Assembly: GCA_035632315.1 (NCBI GenBank) | Contig: DASQGZ010000047.1 | Location: forward strand, 1 to 64,000 | Length of the DNA stretch: 64,000 bases | Direction: 5' to 3' | Source: JAFDZW01 sp035632315 | GTDB taxonomy: Bacteria > Bacteroidota > Ignavibacteria > Palsa-1295 | Part shown: piece after piece, positions 43,021 to 53,124 of the stretch | Layout: every line of letters starts with the position of its first letter | Position numbering within the stretch: the first letter of the stretch is position 1 | Program-made: the position numbers and the translations under genes | Notes under the pieces: generated by a model | Seen by the model: the letters and a program-made list of their open reading frames with translations, nothing else | Database searches by the model: none | Told to the model about the DNA's origin: nothing

Positions 43021-43944
43021 TTATTCATGTGCCCAAGAATACGGGTGAACGGGTACTCGCTTCGACGTCAATCCACCGATGATGCCCTTTATGAAGAAGC
43101 GAAAACAATTCCTTTTTTGCATGAACGATAAATACAAACCAGCAATGCTATAATACCCTACCATGTATGGGATGCGCCACGGATTACTCATCCGTGCAAA
43201 AATAAAGAAATTATGTACCATCATCGTAACGAATGGTGTGCATTGCTTTCTCGGAGGCACTTTTCCCTCCCTCTCTTTACCACCCCCAGTATCTGCCCCC
43301 AAATGATACAGAATAGACTGAGGTTGAAAAAAGACTTTATATCCTTGCTTATTGATTCGAAGGAAAAATGATGCGGCTTCTCCAAAGTCAGAAATCAAAT
43401 TAGGATCATCCAGTGGTATCTTCTTAAGTAAGTCTCTTGAAATGAATAAACCACATTCTGCGCAAATATTGATGTACTGTTCTTTATACCCACCATTAAT
43501 AACCAATACAGGATACATATTAAATTTAAAACCAGTTCGAAAATATTGTCTTGATTCATCTCGAAGGTTCTGTTGCCCAAGATCCCGAAACACTATTTTT
43601 GTTTGGACTAATGGCTTACCCTGCTCCAACGTCGGAATCACATCTCTTATCCATCCATTTTCAGGGATCATATCATCGTCAAGCGAAACAACATAGTCTC
43701 CCTTTGCAGCTTCAATCCCTACTCGCTTTGCTGAAGTGTCTCCTTTCCCATCTGCAGTGAGATAGACAATTTCAGGAAACTCATTTTTTACCATTTGCTC
43801 CGTTCCATCGGTTGACCGATCATTTATTACAATGACTTCTATATCTGCTGCTGCATTCGAAGCCTTGTCGTTTCGTAAAGCTAATAGCAGTTGCTTCAAA
43901 AGCTTTTCCCTGTTAAAGGTCGGAATAATAATTGAAATGTTCAT
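43021..43944 (-). CDS. GT2 family glycosyltransferase
   Basis: A 307-residue cytoplasmic GT2 enzyme with SIIIPTFNREKLLKQLLLAL, VIVINDRSTDGTEQMVKNEF and YVVSLDDDMIPENGWIRDVI (DDD metal motif), a central AECGLFISRDLLKKIPLDDP acceptor part, and a basic C-terminal end with one weak hydrophobic helix. It should add one sugar to the growing repeat unit. It is AT-rich compared with its right-hand neighbours and lies next to the flippase gene, 42 bases away. Confidence 0.9.
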   Translation of the reverse strand: MNISIIIPTFNREKLLKQLLLALRNDKASNAAADIEVIVINDRSTDGTEQMVKNEFPEIVYLTADGKGDTSAKRVGIEAAKGDYVVSLDDDMIPENGWIRDVIPTLEQGKPLVQTKIVFRDLGQQNLRDESRQYFRTGFKFNMYPVLVINGGYKEQYINICAECGLFISRDLLKKIPLDDPNLISDFGEAASFFLRINKQGYKVFFQPQSILYHLGADTGGGKEREGKVPPRKQCTPFVTMMVHNFFIFARMSNPWRIPYMVGYYSIAGLYLSFMQKRNCFRFFIKGIIGGLTSKRVPVHPYSWAHE

Positions 43945-43986
43945 CTAGGTTTATTCTTTTTGAATGATGTGTAAATTGGAATTTGA

Positions 43987-45576
43987 CTACACTATATCTT
44001 CAAGTTGATATGCGGGCACGTGACGTTTCCGTGTATATGAAAATATTTTTTTTACATCTGCTTTTGTTAATGATTTAGTCATAAATGCCAAACTTATATA
44101 AATTAAAATAATGCATCCTGAGGTTGTCAGTTCATTCATCCGCAGAGTTAGTAATAATAAAAGAATTACAACAGAAATGGAAATACATAGCAACCATCTT
44201 GTCAATGAATAATAAAACTTGTTTACATCTACCGATGGAATGGTTTTCAGTACAAAACAAAACCCTATACACCCAATTGTTAACCCAACCATTCTTGATA
44301 CTATTGATCCGACAGCGCCATAGATTCGGATTAGAAATAAATCAGAAATAAGTGTAACAGCCATCATTGTAAAGCGAAAAATAGTAGAACTCCATAAAGA
44401 GCCACTAGAAATACTGATTTCTGCCAACAGCGTAATGAATGAAAGTGGAATAAATGACCATCCAAGATAAATAAATAATTGACTCGCATCTGAGTACCCA
44501 CGTCCCAGTATTGTACGTGCGAGAAAATCATGTGACGTTGTTAATAACAACGCAACGCCGCCGGAAAACAGAAAGAGGGCCCGAAACACTTCATTTACTA
44601 GCTCCTGAACGCTAAAAGTAGAAATTCGTGTTAGCCGTTTTGCAACTTCTGGGGCTACGATGTTAACAAGCACCATCGGGACGACGCTGAGCGCTGTTAC
44701 TATTCTTAAACTTGCGCCAAATGATGAAACTTGCGATCGATCAGACCATTTGTCGAGAAGAATTGGATCAAGGTTATTGAAAATTGTTATAAATGCGGTT
44801 CCAAGAATAAGTGGGAAAGCATTTTTTAGAATTCGTCTCATCACGATCCAAGAAAATTTTAACCTAATAGACTCTTTAATCAACCACTTGCTGATAATAA
44901 TCCAGACAAGAATAAACCCTGGTAGCGAACAGAGAGTATATACCAATGTAGCGGTAATCAGTGACAACGAAGTTCTGGAAAATAAGAACAAGCTCCCAGC
45001 AAATAAAATACTATCTAATAAAGCTATTGAAGAACTTAAAACAAATTTTCCTCTGGCAAGAATAAACGTATCCCCTACATTCCTAAATGCAAGTAGACGG
45101 GGCGAAATAATAATGGTGAATAGAAGGATACGCATAAGAAATGTTGCTTGAGGCCCATACCCCATCATAGGTGGAATAAAGAAAATAAATAAGCAAACAA
45201 GTACACTTGCTACACCACGCATTAGGAGGATTGTGCCAAGAACATCGCCGCGAGTATCATTTGCTCCAAGAACACTTTCTGCTTCTGTTTCAGAAAACAT
45301 CTTCATAAACAATGAAGTGAGACCAAGGTCAACGAACAATGCTAAAAGTGCAATAAAACTGATTGATATGACAAATATTGAATACTCCTCACGACTGATG
45401 TTTCGAATAATTAGAATTTGTCCAACATATAGAAAAAAATAAAGAAGGATATTTATGATAAGACTAGCCGATGTTGTCCTTGCTAAAGAAGTACCATTCT
45501 TCAGATCTGAACCTAGGCTATGCCCACCTCTGGTGGCTAGCAATTTGCTTGTTCCGCTGTGTCTGTCCGGTTTCAT
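43987..45576 (-). CDS. wzx: O-unit flippase (Wzx, polysaccharide transporter family)
   Basis: A multi-pass protein (about 529 residues, 12-14 helices) of the MOP/PST superfamily: SLIINILLYFFLYVGQILII, FVDLGLTSLFMKMFSETEAE, LLAFRNVGDTFILARGKFVL and paired later helices. It moves the lipid-linked repeat unit to the periplasmic face. An ATG at 45642 would give 22 more residues but a 62-base overlap with the polymerase gene; the ATG at 45576 begins 4 bases after that stop and is preferred. Codon use is markedly AT-rich, typical for exchanged O-unit genes. Confidence 0.88.
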   Translation of the reverse strand: MKPDRHSGTSKLLATRGGHSLGSDLKNGTSLARTTSASLIINILLYFFLYVGQILIIRNISREEYSIFVISISFIALLALFVDLGLTSLFMKMFSETEAESVLGANDTRGDVLGTILLMRGVASVLVCLFIFFIPPMMGYGPQATFLMRILLFTIIISPRLLAFRNVGDTFILARGKFVLSSSIALLDSILFAGSLFLFSRTSLSLITATLVYTLCSLPGFILVWIIISKWLIKESIRLKFSWIVMRRILKNAFPLILGTAFITIFNNLDPILLDKWSDRSQVSSFGASLRIVTALSVVPMVLVNIVAPEVAKRLTRISTFSVQELVNEVFRALFLFSGGVALLLTTSHDFLARTILGRGYSDASQLFIYLGWSFIPLSFITLLAEISISSGSLWSSTIFRFTMMAVTLISDLFLIRIYGAVGSIVSRMVGLTIGCIGFCFVLKTIPSVDVNKFYYSLTRWLLCISISVVILLLLLTLRMNELTTSGCIILIYISLAFMTKSLTKADVKKIFSYTRKRHVPAYQLEDIV

Positions 45577-45580
45577 GTAA

Positions 45581-47047
45581 TCACTTCGGTCGTGAAGGTG
45601 CTGGATTAATTGTTCGTGTTTCAACTGATCTTGCCTGTTCATATTTCACAATTATAAATCCCCAAATAAGTCCGATGTATAGCATATCTGATCGCTCTGC
45701 AAATCCATTCTCAACAATAAATCGCACCATGCATAAAAGCAATATTATCACGCCACTTCTCAGCATCAATTTTTCTTGAAGTTTTAGTACCGAAGAATAT
45801 GAAAGTCGGACCCCGAGAAAAATAATAGATAAGTATGAAAAAGAAAGAAACACAAACCCAATAATACCAAATTTCAACATCCAGCCGAGATAGGTATTAT
45901 GGGTGTAACCAGAGAGGGATGTTACGCCAACAATCCACCCATACAATTTATACATGCCGCCAAACCCAAGCCCAGTAATCGGCGCATTGCCGATCTGATT
46001 AAGTACACTACGCCATTCTATGTACCTATTGACAAGTGATATATCCGTTCCCACCTGCGATGAAGATGTAAACTTTGATATAGTCCATTTTAATACAGTA
46101 GCGAAAAGCGGAGTCGTTGCATATAATAATATCCCTAAAAAAGTAAAGATACCAAGAAGAAGTAGCAGAGCAAACACAGATTTGTCGCGTTGCTTTCTGG
46201 GAAACCATGTTATTAATATAGGTATGAAAAAAACTAAACTAACCCAAATAGCGCGCTCAAAGGTCAAAATAAGTCCGAAACAAGTTAAAATTAATCCCGC
46301 GATGAGCCACTTCCGATTTGCATGAATTTCTCCAGAGGAAAAAAGAGACAGCATGATAACAAACATAGATATCATCCCAATTGCACCTACTCTTGATGTC
46401 CCAGTTTCAAATAAATATGTTGCTTCGGTTATTGTAGATCGAATTTTAATAAAAGAAAGGGCTATTGTTAAAAGCCATGCGACAAGTAGTGCCACAAATA
46501 GATTATGTTCAAAATTTTCAGATCGCTTGCTTGCTTCACGGTACAACAAGGGGACTGCAACGATGGACCAAAAAATCAAGAATTCCCTAAACCAAAAATT
46601 TGGATCTGTCCTTCCATCGATCATTTCGGGTATTGCAATTAATAATCCCCAGATTGCAACAAATGACAATGCTAATATCGCTGGGTGATAGGTTGTGATT
46701 TTTTTGGTAATCAATCCATGATAGAAAATGTATGCAATAGATCCCAAAAGGAGTATACCTCCTGCGATCTCAAATACGTTCGTGTGAGATTCTATAGTCC
46801 CATAACTTTTAAATTTAGCTAACGGTACAAATATCAATAGCCCATATAATATAAGGGCTGGATCTTTACAGACAATAAATAAAAAAAAGATTCCTATCAA
46901 TCCACTGCAAATATAGATGTAAGGAATATCAAAAAAACAGGTTGCTCCAAGAGCGATAGAAATAACGAATATTACACTCTGGGCGCGAATCGGTAGAGAT
47001 GGCATCATCGTGTTCCCGGGTCTCATCAAAGCCTCAGACGTAGTCAT
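45581..47047 (-). CDS. O-antigen polymerase/ligase-like membrane protein (Wzy)
   Basis: A 488-residue multi-pass protein with about 11 helices and the Wzy/WaaL periplasmic loop motif NAPITGLGFGGMYKLYGWIV and SGYTHNTYLGWMLKFGIIGF, plus RAIWVSLVFFIPILITWFPR. In this operon it is the best candidate for the polymerase that joins flipped repeat units. Ligase (WaaL) activity cannot be excluded by sequence alone. The region is AT-rich. Its start overlaps the preceding GT39-like gene by 4 bases. Confidence 0.85.
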   Translation of the reverse strand: MTTSEALMRPGNTMMPSLPIRAQSVIFVISIALGATCFFDIPYIYICSGLIGIFFLFIVCKDPALILYGLLIFVPLAKFKSYGTIESHTNVFEIAGGILLLGSIAYIFYHGLITKKITTYHPAILALSFVAIWGLLIAIPEMIDGRTDPNFWFREFLIFWSIVAVPLLYREASKRSENFEHNLFVALLVAWLLTIALSFIKIRSTITEATYLFETGTSRVGAIGMISMFVIMLSLFSSGEIHANRKWLIAGLILTCFGLILTFERAIWVSLVFFIPILITWFPRKQRDKSVFALLLLLGIFTFLGILLYATTPLFATVLKWTISKFTSSSQVGTDISLVNRYIEWRSVLNQIGNAPITGLGFGGMYKLYGWIVGVTSLSGYTHNTYLGWMLKFGIIGFVFLSFSYLSIIFLGVRLSYSSVLKLQEKLMLRSGVIILLLCMVRFIVENGFAERSDMLYIGLIWGFIIVKYEQARSVETRTINPAPSRPK

Positions 47048-48390
47048 ACTTTGTTCAAACTAAATTTGTCTAAAGTATTTATATGCCACTTTAGATAGCA
47101 GCTTATCACCGGCAGCAATGCCATCAACAAATAGATCTGATATCTTGGCAAGTCATAGGTCGCTATCGTGATGAGAATGTAATAACCTGCAAAAACTAAA
47201 AATAACATCCCCTCATATTTCGTTAATGAGTGCTTGAGAATGTTTAAGATTCCCGTCACGATCAGGATGATCGTTGGAATTACCATTAAAACATACAACG
47301 GCCGCCGGGCTGACACATCGGTGACATCAACTGTAAAGAGCAATGCCAGTTTCTTCAATGCTAATATCACTGTAGATCCCGGAGAGGCGGCAACAAATTG
47401 TTCTGCTTCCGCTTTGAATATGTCATTAACCGTTGGCTCAAAAAAACGGTCGTAAGGTACAGCGTCCATCTTACGAACGATGTCTGGAAATTGCTTCGGG
47501 TTGATCCAGATATATGTCGGTCGTTCCAAAAATGAGCCGCCTGCAACGTATGTGTTATTCCCACGCCAGATCTCATACCAGGGGTGGCTTAATACCGGCA
47601 CAAAACGATCGAATAAAATATAATTTCGAATCGTCCACGGAGCGATCATTGCAACGCACACGGCAGCTGAGGAAAGAAATAATTTATTTTTTTGCCATAC
47701 ACGTTCTTTTGTTCTGCTTGAAAACCCAGCAACTGCAATCAGTATAAAACCCAGAATAAAGAATTCGCTGCGAAGCATCGTCAATACTCCGCATGAAATA
47801 CCGAGCAATACCCCATCAGAAATATTTCTTCGCTGAATGAGCCGGATCCCATAAAAAAATACTAGTACGGCAAATAGATGGTAAAGTACCGATCCTGAAA
47901 ATGTAACAACTGCATACGCCGCCGGAAAAAAGAAAGCAGCTATGATAGCGGCAATGCGTGCGCCAAGTTCGTCCGCTATAAGCAGTGAGGTCTTATAGAT
48001 AAGCGGAACAAGTAAAGCGCCAATCCCCGCATAAAATAGCATTAAAGTTAGGGCTGCTGCAGGTGATTCACCAAAGAATATGTATGCAGAATAGATTATA
48101 TACGGGTTCAGTGGAGGGATGAACGCGCCTTCATGGTCGATAGGCTTTGCCATTAAGGCTCGTCGCGTGCTATCGAGAGATTCGTAAGGCCAGTGCATTG
48201 CATAGCCGTGACCGGCCAAAAGGTTATGGGCAATTGCACCATGCTCATACATTTCAGGATGACGTGTATCTCCAAAAGCAAATGCGATCGCCACGCGAAT
48301 GATAAGTGCAACTAAAAATATTCCCCAAATAAATTTTCTCTGTCGAATACCGACAAGCCATGTGGAACACCTCATTAAAAACGATCTCAT
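47044..48390 (-). CDS. GT39-like (PMT/ArnT superfamily) membrane glycosyltransferase
   Basis: A 448-residue multi-pass GT-C enzyme. The first periplasmic loop carries GDTRHPEMYEHGAIAHNLLA and GYAMHWPYESLDSTRRALMA, with acidic residues in the place of the PMT/ArnT catalytic Asp-Glu pair, followed by about 9 helices and PLYVLMVIPTIILIVTGIL. It would use a polyprenyl-phosphate sugar, which the Dpm1-like enzyme in the same operon could make, to decorate the polymer on the periplasmic side. Confidence 0.85.
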   Translation of the reverse strand: MRSFLMRCSTWLVGIRQRKFIWGIFLVALIIRVAIAFAFGDTRHPEMYEHGAIAHNLLAGHGYAMHWPYESLDSTRRALMAKPIDHEGAFIPPLNPYIIYSAYIFFGESPAAALTLMLFYAGIGALLVPLIYKTSLLIADELGARIAAIIAAFFFPAAYAVVTFSGSVLYHLFAVLVFFYGIRLIQRRNISDGVLLGISCGVLTMLRSEFFILGFILIAVAGFSSRTKERVWQKNKLFLSSAAVCVAMIAPWTIRNYILFDRFVPVLSHPWYEIWRGNNTYVAGGSFLERPTYIWINPKQFPDIVRKMDAVPYDRFFEPTVNDIFKAEAEQFVAASPGSTVILALKKLALLFTVDVTDVSARRPLYVLMVIPTIILIVTGILNILKHSLTKYEGMLFLVFAGYYILITIATYDLPRYQIYLLMALLPVISCYLKWHINTLDKFSLNKV

Positions 48391-48398
48391 TGATTAGG

Positions 48399-49607
48399 TT
48401 AGACGCCAAGCCGTTGACGGTCGCGGCGGAAGCGGACCCGCGCTTCGGAGACACGCGCCGCACCTATAACTGCAAGACATGTCAGCACAAAACTGCCAAG
48501 CAGCGCAACGAGCACAGTAATTGATCGTTTTGGTCGGGACTTTTTGAGTGGAGGTGTTGCTTTATCAAGCGTGAGATACAAGAGTGTTTGTTTTGATTCG
48601 TCCATCTTTGCCTGTTCGTACGACGGCATTAAAAATGCTTTCAGCTTCGACTGGATCTCTTCTTCACGCATCAAACGCAAATACTGCAGGGCAACATCCG
48701 GCATCACATCCGTTGGTACAAAATAACTTTTCGCGTCTTTATCCATTCCTGTTTTCAGATCGTCGAGTTTGCTTCGAAGTTCGCTTAATGAGGTCCGGAT
48801 AGTATTTGCTTCCGGTGATTCGGAGCCATATAATTGCTCTGCATTTGCGAGCTGTACTTCGGAAAGATATCGCTGCTGCTCGAGGGTGCCGAGCACGGTT
48901 AATTGTGCCTGAGCCTGCGTCTTTAATTCATAGACGCCATACTTTCGCTGAAATATTCCGAGAGCGCTGTCAGTCTCATCGAGATCGGAGAGAATTTTAT
49001 TAAATCTCTTCTCTATGTATGTCTTATTAAATTTCGCCTCCTCCATTGCAAGATTTGAATTCACTTCGTTCATTTTATCGACAATACGATTGGCGACTGC
49101 TGCGGCGCGATTCGGATCGGTATCTTCGAATGAAACGCCGACATTCCCTTCCTCGAGCACATCAACCGAAACGTGTTCGCTGAACTCCTTCGCCGCATCA
49201 TCCATCGTTTTCACATCATAGACCTTTATCAAGTCGAATTCTTTGATTAAACTTTCCTGAACCGTCCTGCTCGCTGCAATGGCTATCGGGCTGTATGTTC
49301 CGTCGTTCTTTGATTTACCGGCAAGCGGTGTGAGTCCGAGATCTTTGATCGTACTGGTGATACCCGAAGTAAGATTATCAAGTAAACCACCCGGCTTACG
49401 AGCCGGAAAAACGTTCGCTTGGGCTTTGTACCACGTCTTTGCAAAAAAGAAAATATAGATCGTTGTAATTAAGGTTACGGCAACGGTGGTCGCGATGATA
49501 AGCGTTTTATGACGAAACAGCAACGCCATCGATTCGACCCATGCTTTACGAGCAGGCTCCATTTCTTGTATCGCTTTTTCTGATTGATCAGCCATCGTTC
49601 TCTCCAA
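48399..49607 (-). CDS. Wzz-type chain-length determinant (no kinase domain)
   Basis: A 402-residue co-polymerase with two membrane helices (about 33-53 LIIATTVAVTLITTIYIFFF and about 365-385 VLVALLGSFVLTCLAVIGAA) around a long periplasmic part rich in coiled-coil sequence (NAEQLYGSESPEANTIRTSL, SELRSKLDDLKTGMDKDAKS). It sets polymer length in Wzy-dependent systems. The Tyr-kinase domain of Wzc-type proteins is absent, and no separate kinase gene is in the operon, so regulation must use another kinase or none. The final basic tail stays in the cytoplasm. Confidence 0.9.
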   Translation of the reverse strand: MERTMADQSEKAIQEMEPARKAWVESMALLFRHKTLIIATTVAVTLITTIYIFFFAKTWYKAQANVFPARKPGGLLDNLTSGITSTIKDLGLTPLAGKSKNDGTYSPIAIAASRTVQESLIKEFDLIKVYDVKTMDDAAKEFSEHVSVDVLEEGNVGVSFEDTDPNRAAAVANRIVDKMNEVNSNLAMEEAKFNKTYIEKRFNKILSDLDETDSALGIFQRKYGVYELKTQAQAQLTVLGTLEQQRYLSEVQLANAEQLYGSESPEANTIRTSLSELRSKLDDLKTGMDKDAKSYFVPTDVMPDVALQYLRLMREEEIQSKLKAFLMPSYEQAKMDESKQTLLYLTLDKATPPLKKSRPKRSITVLVALLGSFVLTCLAVIGAARVSEARVRFRRDRQRLGV

Positions 49608-49621
49608 AAAAATTTCTCAGA

Positions 49622-51358
49622 TTAAAATAGAGCTTTCGCACCAATTGATACCTGTCCGTACGGCTTTTCGATGGGATTCGGCGGCGTCCCGGCCGGGTAA
49701 TCTACGCTTCGGTTCAACGCCGAAACTGACAAAGAGAGTCCGCGCCAAAGCTCATACCGTACTGTCCCTTGCAGTGTCAGCATATTGACGCGTCTGCCAT
49801 TTAAGATTGTATATCTGCGATTTCCATCTGCATCGTTTGTAACAGATAGTTCGAAGTCGCCGCCTGCATTATAAATCAGCTTCCCGGTGCTATCATAAAT
49901 ATTTTCACCGTGTTCGACAAGAAATCCCGTCGCTTCCAGTGTCAATTTTGAGGAAGGAGCCCAACGAACCATCCCCCAGAAGCTCATAGAATTTGGTCCG
50001 ATCGCCGTGCCGATAATCTCACCGCCGGTCGACGAAGAATTCTGGGGATTGGCGCTTGTATAGGTGTATGGTTCGACCCGTGTATGCTCGAACGTCAGAT
50101 CGAGATCTGGAATGCCGAACGCACCTGACCACATACCGCCGATCTGCCACGCCCACTTATTGCTCCAGTAGCCTGTACCGATCTTGCTGAAGATAACATC
50201 ATCGACGAGCCCTTCCCCTCGAAGTTCGATCCCATCGGCAATGCGCCAACGGGCGTGAGTTGCAAGATGAGATTTATCACGGTCGAGCAGAGAATTATTT
50301 ACTGATTTCAAAAATGAGAACGGATTCAAATATGCAAGATCGAAGCGGCGAGAAAAAATAACCATATCGGTAAATCCCCATTCGAGATTTCTACCAATCG
50401 AAAATGTAAGATCGTGCAACGTAAGATATTTCGAATCAACAAAGCTTCCGATCCACCATGCCGGATTAGGTGTCGAATCCGGGTGTAGGCTGTACCTCGG
50501 GTCACCTAGGAGCGAGGCGAACACAGCATGGTAACGAACAACGCCAACATGCGCGCCAAGACTCAGGAAATCCGGGGTCTGTACCGTCGGCGAAACGATA
50601 ACGTTATCACCCTCGAAACTCCCGCCATATGCGATAGCTTCCCGAGCAAGTTTTGCCGTGAACCAATCATTATTATATGTCAATTCGGCAGTCGTAAAAT
50701 CATAATACTGCCGTCCCCCAAAAAGATTATATGTTTTGTTGCGGGAAATAACGGGGTCTTCTAGAACTATCGTAGTATCTCCGAAGCTCGTGCCATTAGT
50801 TGCCTGTAAAAAAAATCCGACGTGCCCGGAGAGTGTTCCGGTAAATCTGCCCCCGATCTGGGCAAGTTCTGCGTGGCCGGATGACGGCTTATTTTTATCA
50901 CGGAAATCAAGGCTTGCAATGCCGTGAACCTGAAAATCGGAGATTGTTGAATCGTCACGCCATCGGTAGAGATATTTATCTTCATCGGTTGGTATCCCGC
51001 TGAAGAACAGGGGTAAAGCGCTATCGGCAGGAAACATTGTCACTGCTTCATACGGCTCGCGCTCATATGTTCGCAAGAACTTTGTTCTAAGGTCACGTTC
51101 AGCAGTAGAAAGTTTTAACACGTCCGGCTGCTTCAGAAACTGCACAACATCATATTCCGTAATAGGCAGTTCGGCTTCACTAAATCCATTGATAAGCCCC
51201 TTGACGCTTAAATGTCGAAGATATGTATATACTTCCTCTCCAATGGGGACTTGTGCGATTCCACGATGGGCGGATGATGTTAATTGTTGCCCACGAACAA
51301 GCACCGAAGCGCTGATCAGCAACATAATACATATACCTGTGCGTCGAAGAAGTGTCAA
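49622..51358 (-). CDS. capsule assembly protein Wzi-like outer-membrane protein
   Basis: A 578-residue exported protein with a signal peptide (IMLLISASVLVRG) and a long beta-barrel pattern (HGIASLDFRDKN, AELAQIGGRFTGTLSGHVGF, TLHDLTFSIGRNLEWGFTDM, NPFSFLKSVNNSLL, ending in GQVSIGAKALF). The LYLNPFSFLKSVN-like AYLNPFSFLKS block and the R-D-LEWGFTDM region match the Wzi/capsule assembly family, which holds or organises capsule at the cell surface. The start overlaps the Wza stop by 4 bases. Confidence 0.88.
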   Translation of the reverse strand: MTLLRRTGICIMLLISASVLVRGQQLTSSAHRGIAQVPIGEEVYTYLRHLSVKGLINGFSEAELPITEYDVVQFLKQPDVLKLSTAERDLRTKFLRTYEREPYEAVTMFPADSALPLFFSGIPTDEDKYLYRWRDDSTISDFQVHGIASLDFRDKNKPSSGHAELAQIGGRFTGTLSGHVGFFLQATNGTSFGDTTIVLEDPVISRNKTYNLFGGRQYYDFTTAELTYNNDWFTAKLAREAIAYGGSFEGDNVIVSPTVQTPDFLSLGAHVGVVRYHAVFASLLGDPRYSLHPDSTPNPAWWIGSFVDSKYLTLHDLTFSIGRNLEWGFTDMVIFSRRFDLAYLNPFSFLKSVNNSLLDRDKSHLATHARWRIADGIELRGEGLVDDVIFSKIGTGYWSNKWAWQIGGMWSGAFGIPDLDLTFEHTRVEPYTYTSANPQNSSSTGGEIIGTAIGPNSMSFWGMVRWAPSSKLTLEATGFLVEHGENIYDSTGKLIYNAGGDFELSVTNDADGNRRYTILNGRRVNMLTLQGTVRYELWRGLSLSVSALNRSVDYPAGTPPNPIEKPYGQVSIGAKALF

Positions 51359-53124
51359 GGACGTTTTAGGACTACAATTAATGTAACAACTGTGGCAATC
51401 GTACCAACAACAGCACCAACAATTCCAACGATCGTTGCAGTTTTTTGCAGATCATATCCCGAAGGATAGAGGCGTTCTTGCGGAACATAGACTTCGTCTC
51501 CCGGTTCGATGACTGTCCCGTTCGGCTTTACCCACTGACGGGTTCTCGCTTTGATGACACGGGTACCTTCTTTCACTCCACCTTCGGCATACCCTCCGGC
51601 CATTGCAATATAATCAGTGGCGGATGCCCCAGGCTGAAATGGAATATATCCGGTATTACCGACATAACCCCAAACATAGACAGAGTTCGGCGTGACCGGA
51701 ATAGAGATCACGTCGCCGTCGCGCAATACAATATCGGCGTTGGCATCGCCTTTTTCAAAGAGACGCTCCATATCGACAGCAACATACGGATTGCGAACCT
51801 GCGTCAGAAAATGAAAATTGGCGGTATCTTCTACCGTGAGATTTGCAATTCTACCGACCAGTTTTGCTTCATCATCGGCGGTAATATCTTTATTGTCAAT
51901 ATCGATCTTTTTTCGGATGACTGTCCCGCCGGCAAGGAAAGCGTTCGGTGTAAATCCGCCCGCAAGCTTGATGACATCGGAAAGTTTTGTGCCAATTCTA
52001 TTGATCGGATATACACCCGGAAAGTTAACTTCGCCTTTAATAATTACGCGAGAGAGTTCTCGTTCATCAGCTGTACCCCGAACAAAAATTCGGTCGCCCG
52101 CTTCCAGTGGTACATCAGGTGCAGCGCCGAGACGGATTGCGTTACAATCTTTTATTTCGGTCACAGAGCTGGTGCCGGAAGAGTTCATTCGAACAAGCTC
52201 AACCTTGCTGAGATCAGCTCCTTCTGTCGGGCCATAACATCCGCGAATAAGCGCCCATAATGAATCGCCTTGTACAAATTCATAATCGCCCGGTGAATTT
52301 ACAGCGCCATACACCCCAACTTGTCCTTCAAGCGTTTTCTTGTACGGAACATATACTACATCACCTTCACGAAGCATTGGGGAAAACCGCGGATCATGTG
52401 TCGCATTGAACCTCAAAAGATCGACGCGCTCAGTTGTTCCGTCACCATGAGTCACAATAATCTTTCGCATGCTGGCTGTTTTGTCCTGTGCGTCGCCGAT
52501 ATAGGGGCGCAACCGGTCGGCTTCGCGCTTACGTTTTTCTTGCTCAAGCTCGAAGGCCTGATCGTTGAGTAACGATGCTCGAGAAACAGGTTTATTTGCA
52601 GCTTCGACGGCAAGCGCTGCTCGTGTAGCGCCGGAATAGACATAGACACCCGGCGATTCGACTTGCCCTAATACATTCACCATTATTCTGCGAGGCTGAG
52701 AGAGCGTTAATGAGAATAGCCCGCTTTCCGAAGGAGCTGGATGCTTAAATTCTTTCTCAACTCTTATCATTACCTCGCGTTGTATCTCTGCCAATGTCTT
52801 GCCTTTTGTTGAAAATGCTCCGTATCGAGGAACGGCAAGCACTTCATCTGCAGAGATCATTAATTGTTGTGCTTCATTGCTTGTCCAAGAACGATATTGC
52901 AAAATATCTCCGGGCCCGAGACGATATTCATTTGCATTGACCGCAGCGTCAAAAATGATGGCATCTGGGGAAATGGTCGGAGTGTTTTTATCCGGAAGTG
53001 CCGATGAAAGTGTAGGAACGGTCGGGGTACCTATCGTTGCCGGTGAAGTAAGCTGCGCCCGAGCAGCACCAGTAACGAGAATTGACACAAATAAAAAGAG
53101 AGAATATTTTTTTATCATACTCAT
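51355..53124 (-). CDS. wza: polysaccharide export protein (Wza family, SLBB domains)
   Basis: A 589-residue outer-membrane export protein. A signal peptide (LFLFVSILVTGAARA) is followed by the poly-export domain (EYRLGPGDILQYRSWTSNEA, AVPRYGAFSTKGKTLAEIQR) and two or three SLBB domains (VNVLGQVESPGVYVYSGATR, VGVYGAVNSPGDYEFVQGDS, VIIKGEVNFPGVYPINRIGT, VYVWGYVGNTGYIPFQPGAS). The C terminus has a membrane helix (TIVGIVGAVVGTIATVVTLI). No lipobox Cys is visible, unlike E. coli Wza. It builds the outer-membrane channel of the system. Confidence 0.93.
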   Translation of the reverse strand: MSMIKKYSLFLFVSILVTGAARAQLTSPATIGTPTVPTLSSALPDKNTPTISPDAIIFDAAVNANEYRLGPGDILQYRSWTSNEAQQLMISADEVLAVPRYGAFSTKGKTLAEIQREVMIRVEKEFKHPAPSESGLFSLTLSQPRRIMVNVLGQVESPGVYVYSGATRAALAVEAANKPVSRASLLNDQAFELEQEKRKREADRLRPYIGDAQDKTASMRKIIVTHGDGTTERVDLLRFNATHDPRFSPMLREGDVVYVPYKKTLEGQVGVYGAVNSPGDYEFVQGDSLWALIRGCYGPTEGADLSKVELVRMNSSGTSSVTEIKDCNAIRLGAAPDVPLEAGDRIFVRGTADERELSRVIIKGEVNFPGVYPINRIGTKLSDVIKLAGGFTPNAFLAGGTVIRKKIDIDNKDITADDEAKLVGRIANLTVEDTANFHFLTQVRNPYVAVDMERLFEKGDANADIVLRDGDVISIPVTPNSVYVWGYVGNTGYIPFQPGASATDYIAMAGGYAEGGVKEGTRVIKARTRQWVKPNGTVIEPGDEVYVPQERLYPSGYDLQKTATIVGIVGAVVGTIATVVTLIVVLKRP

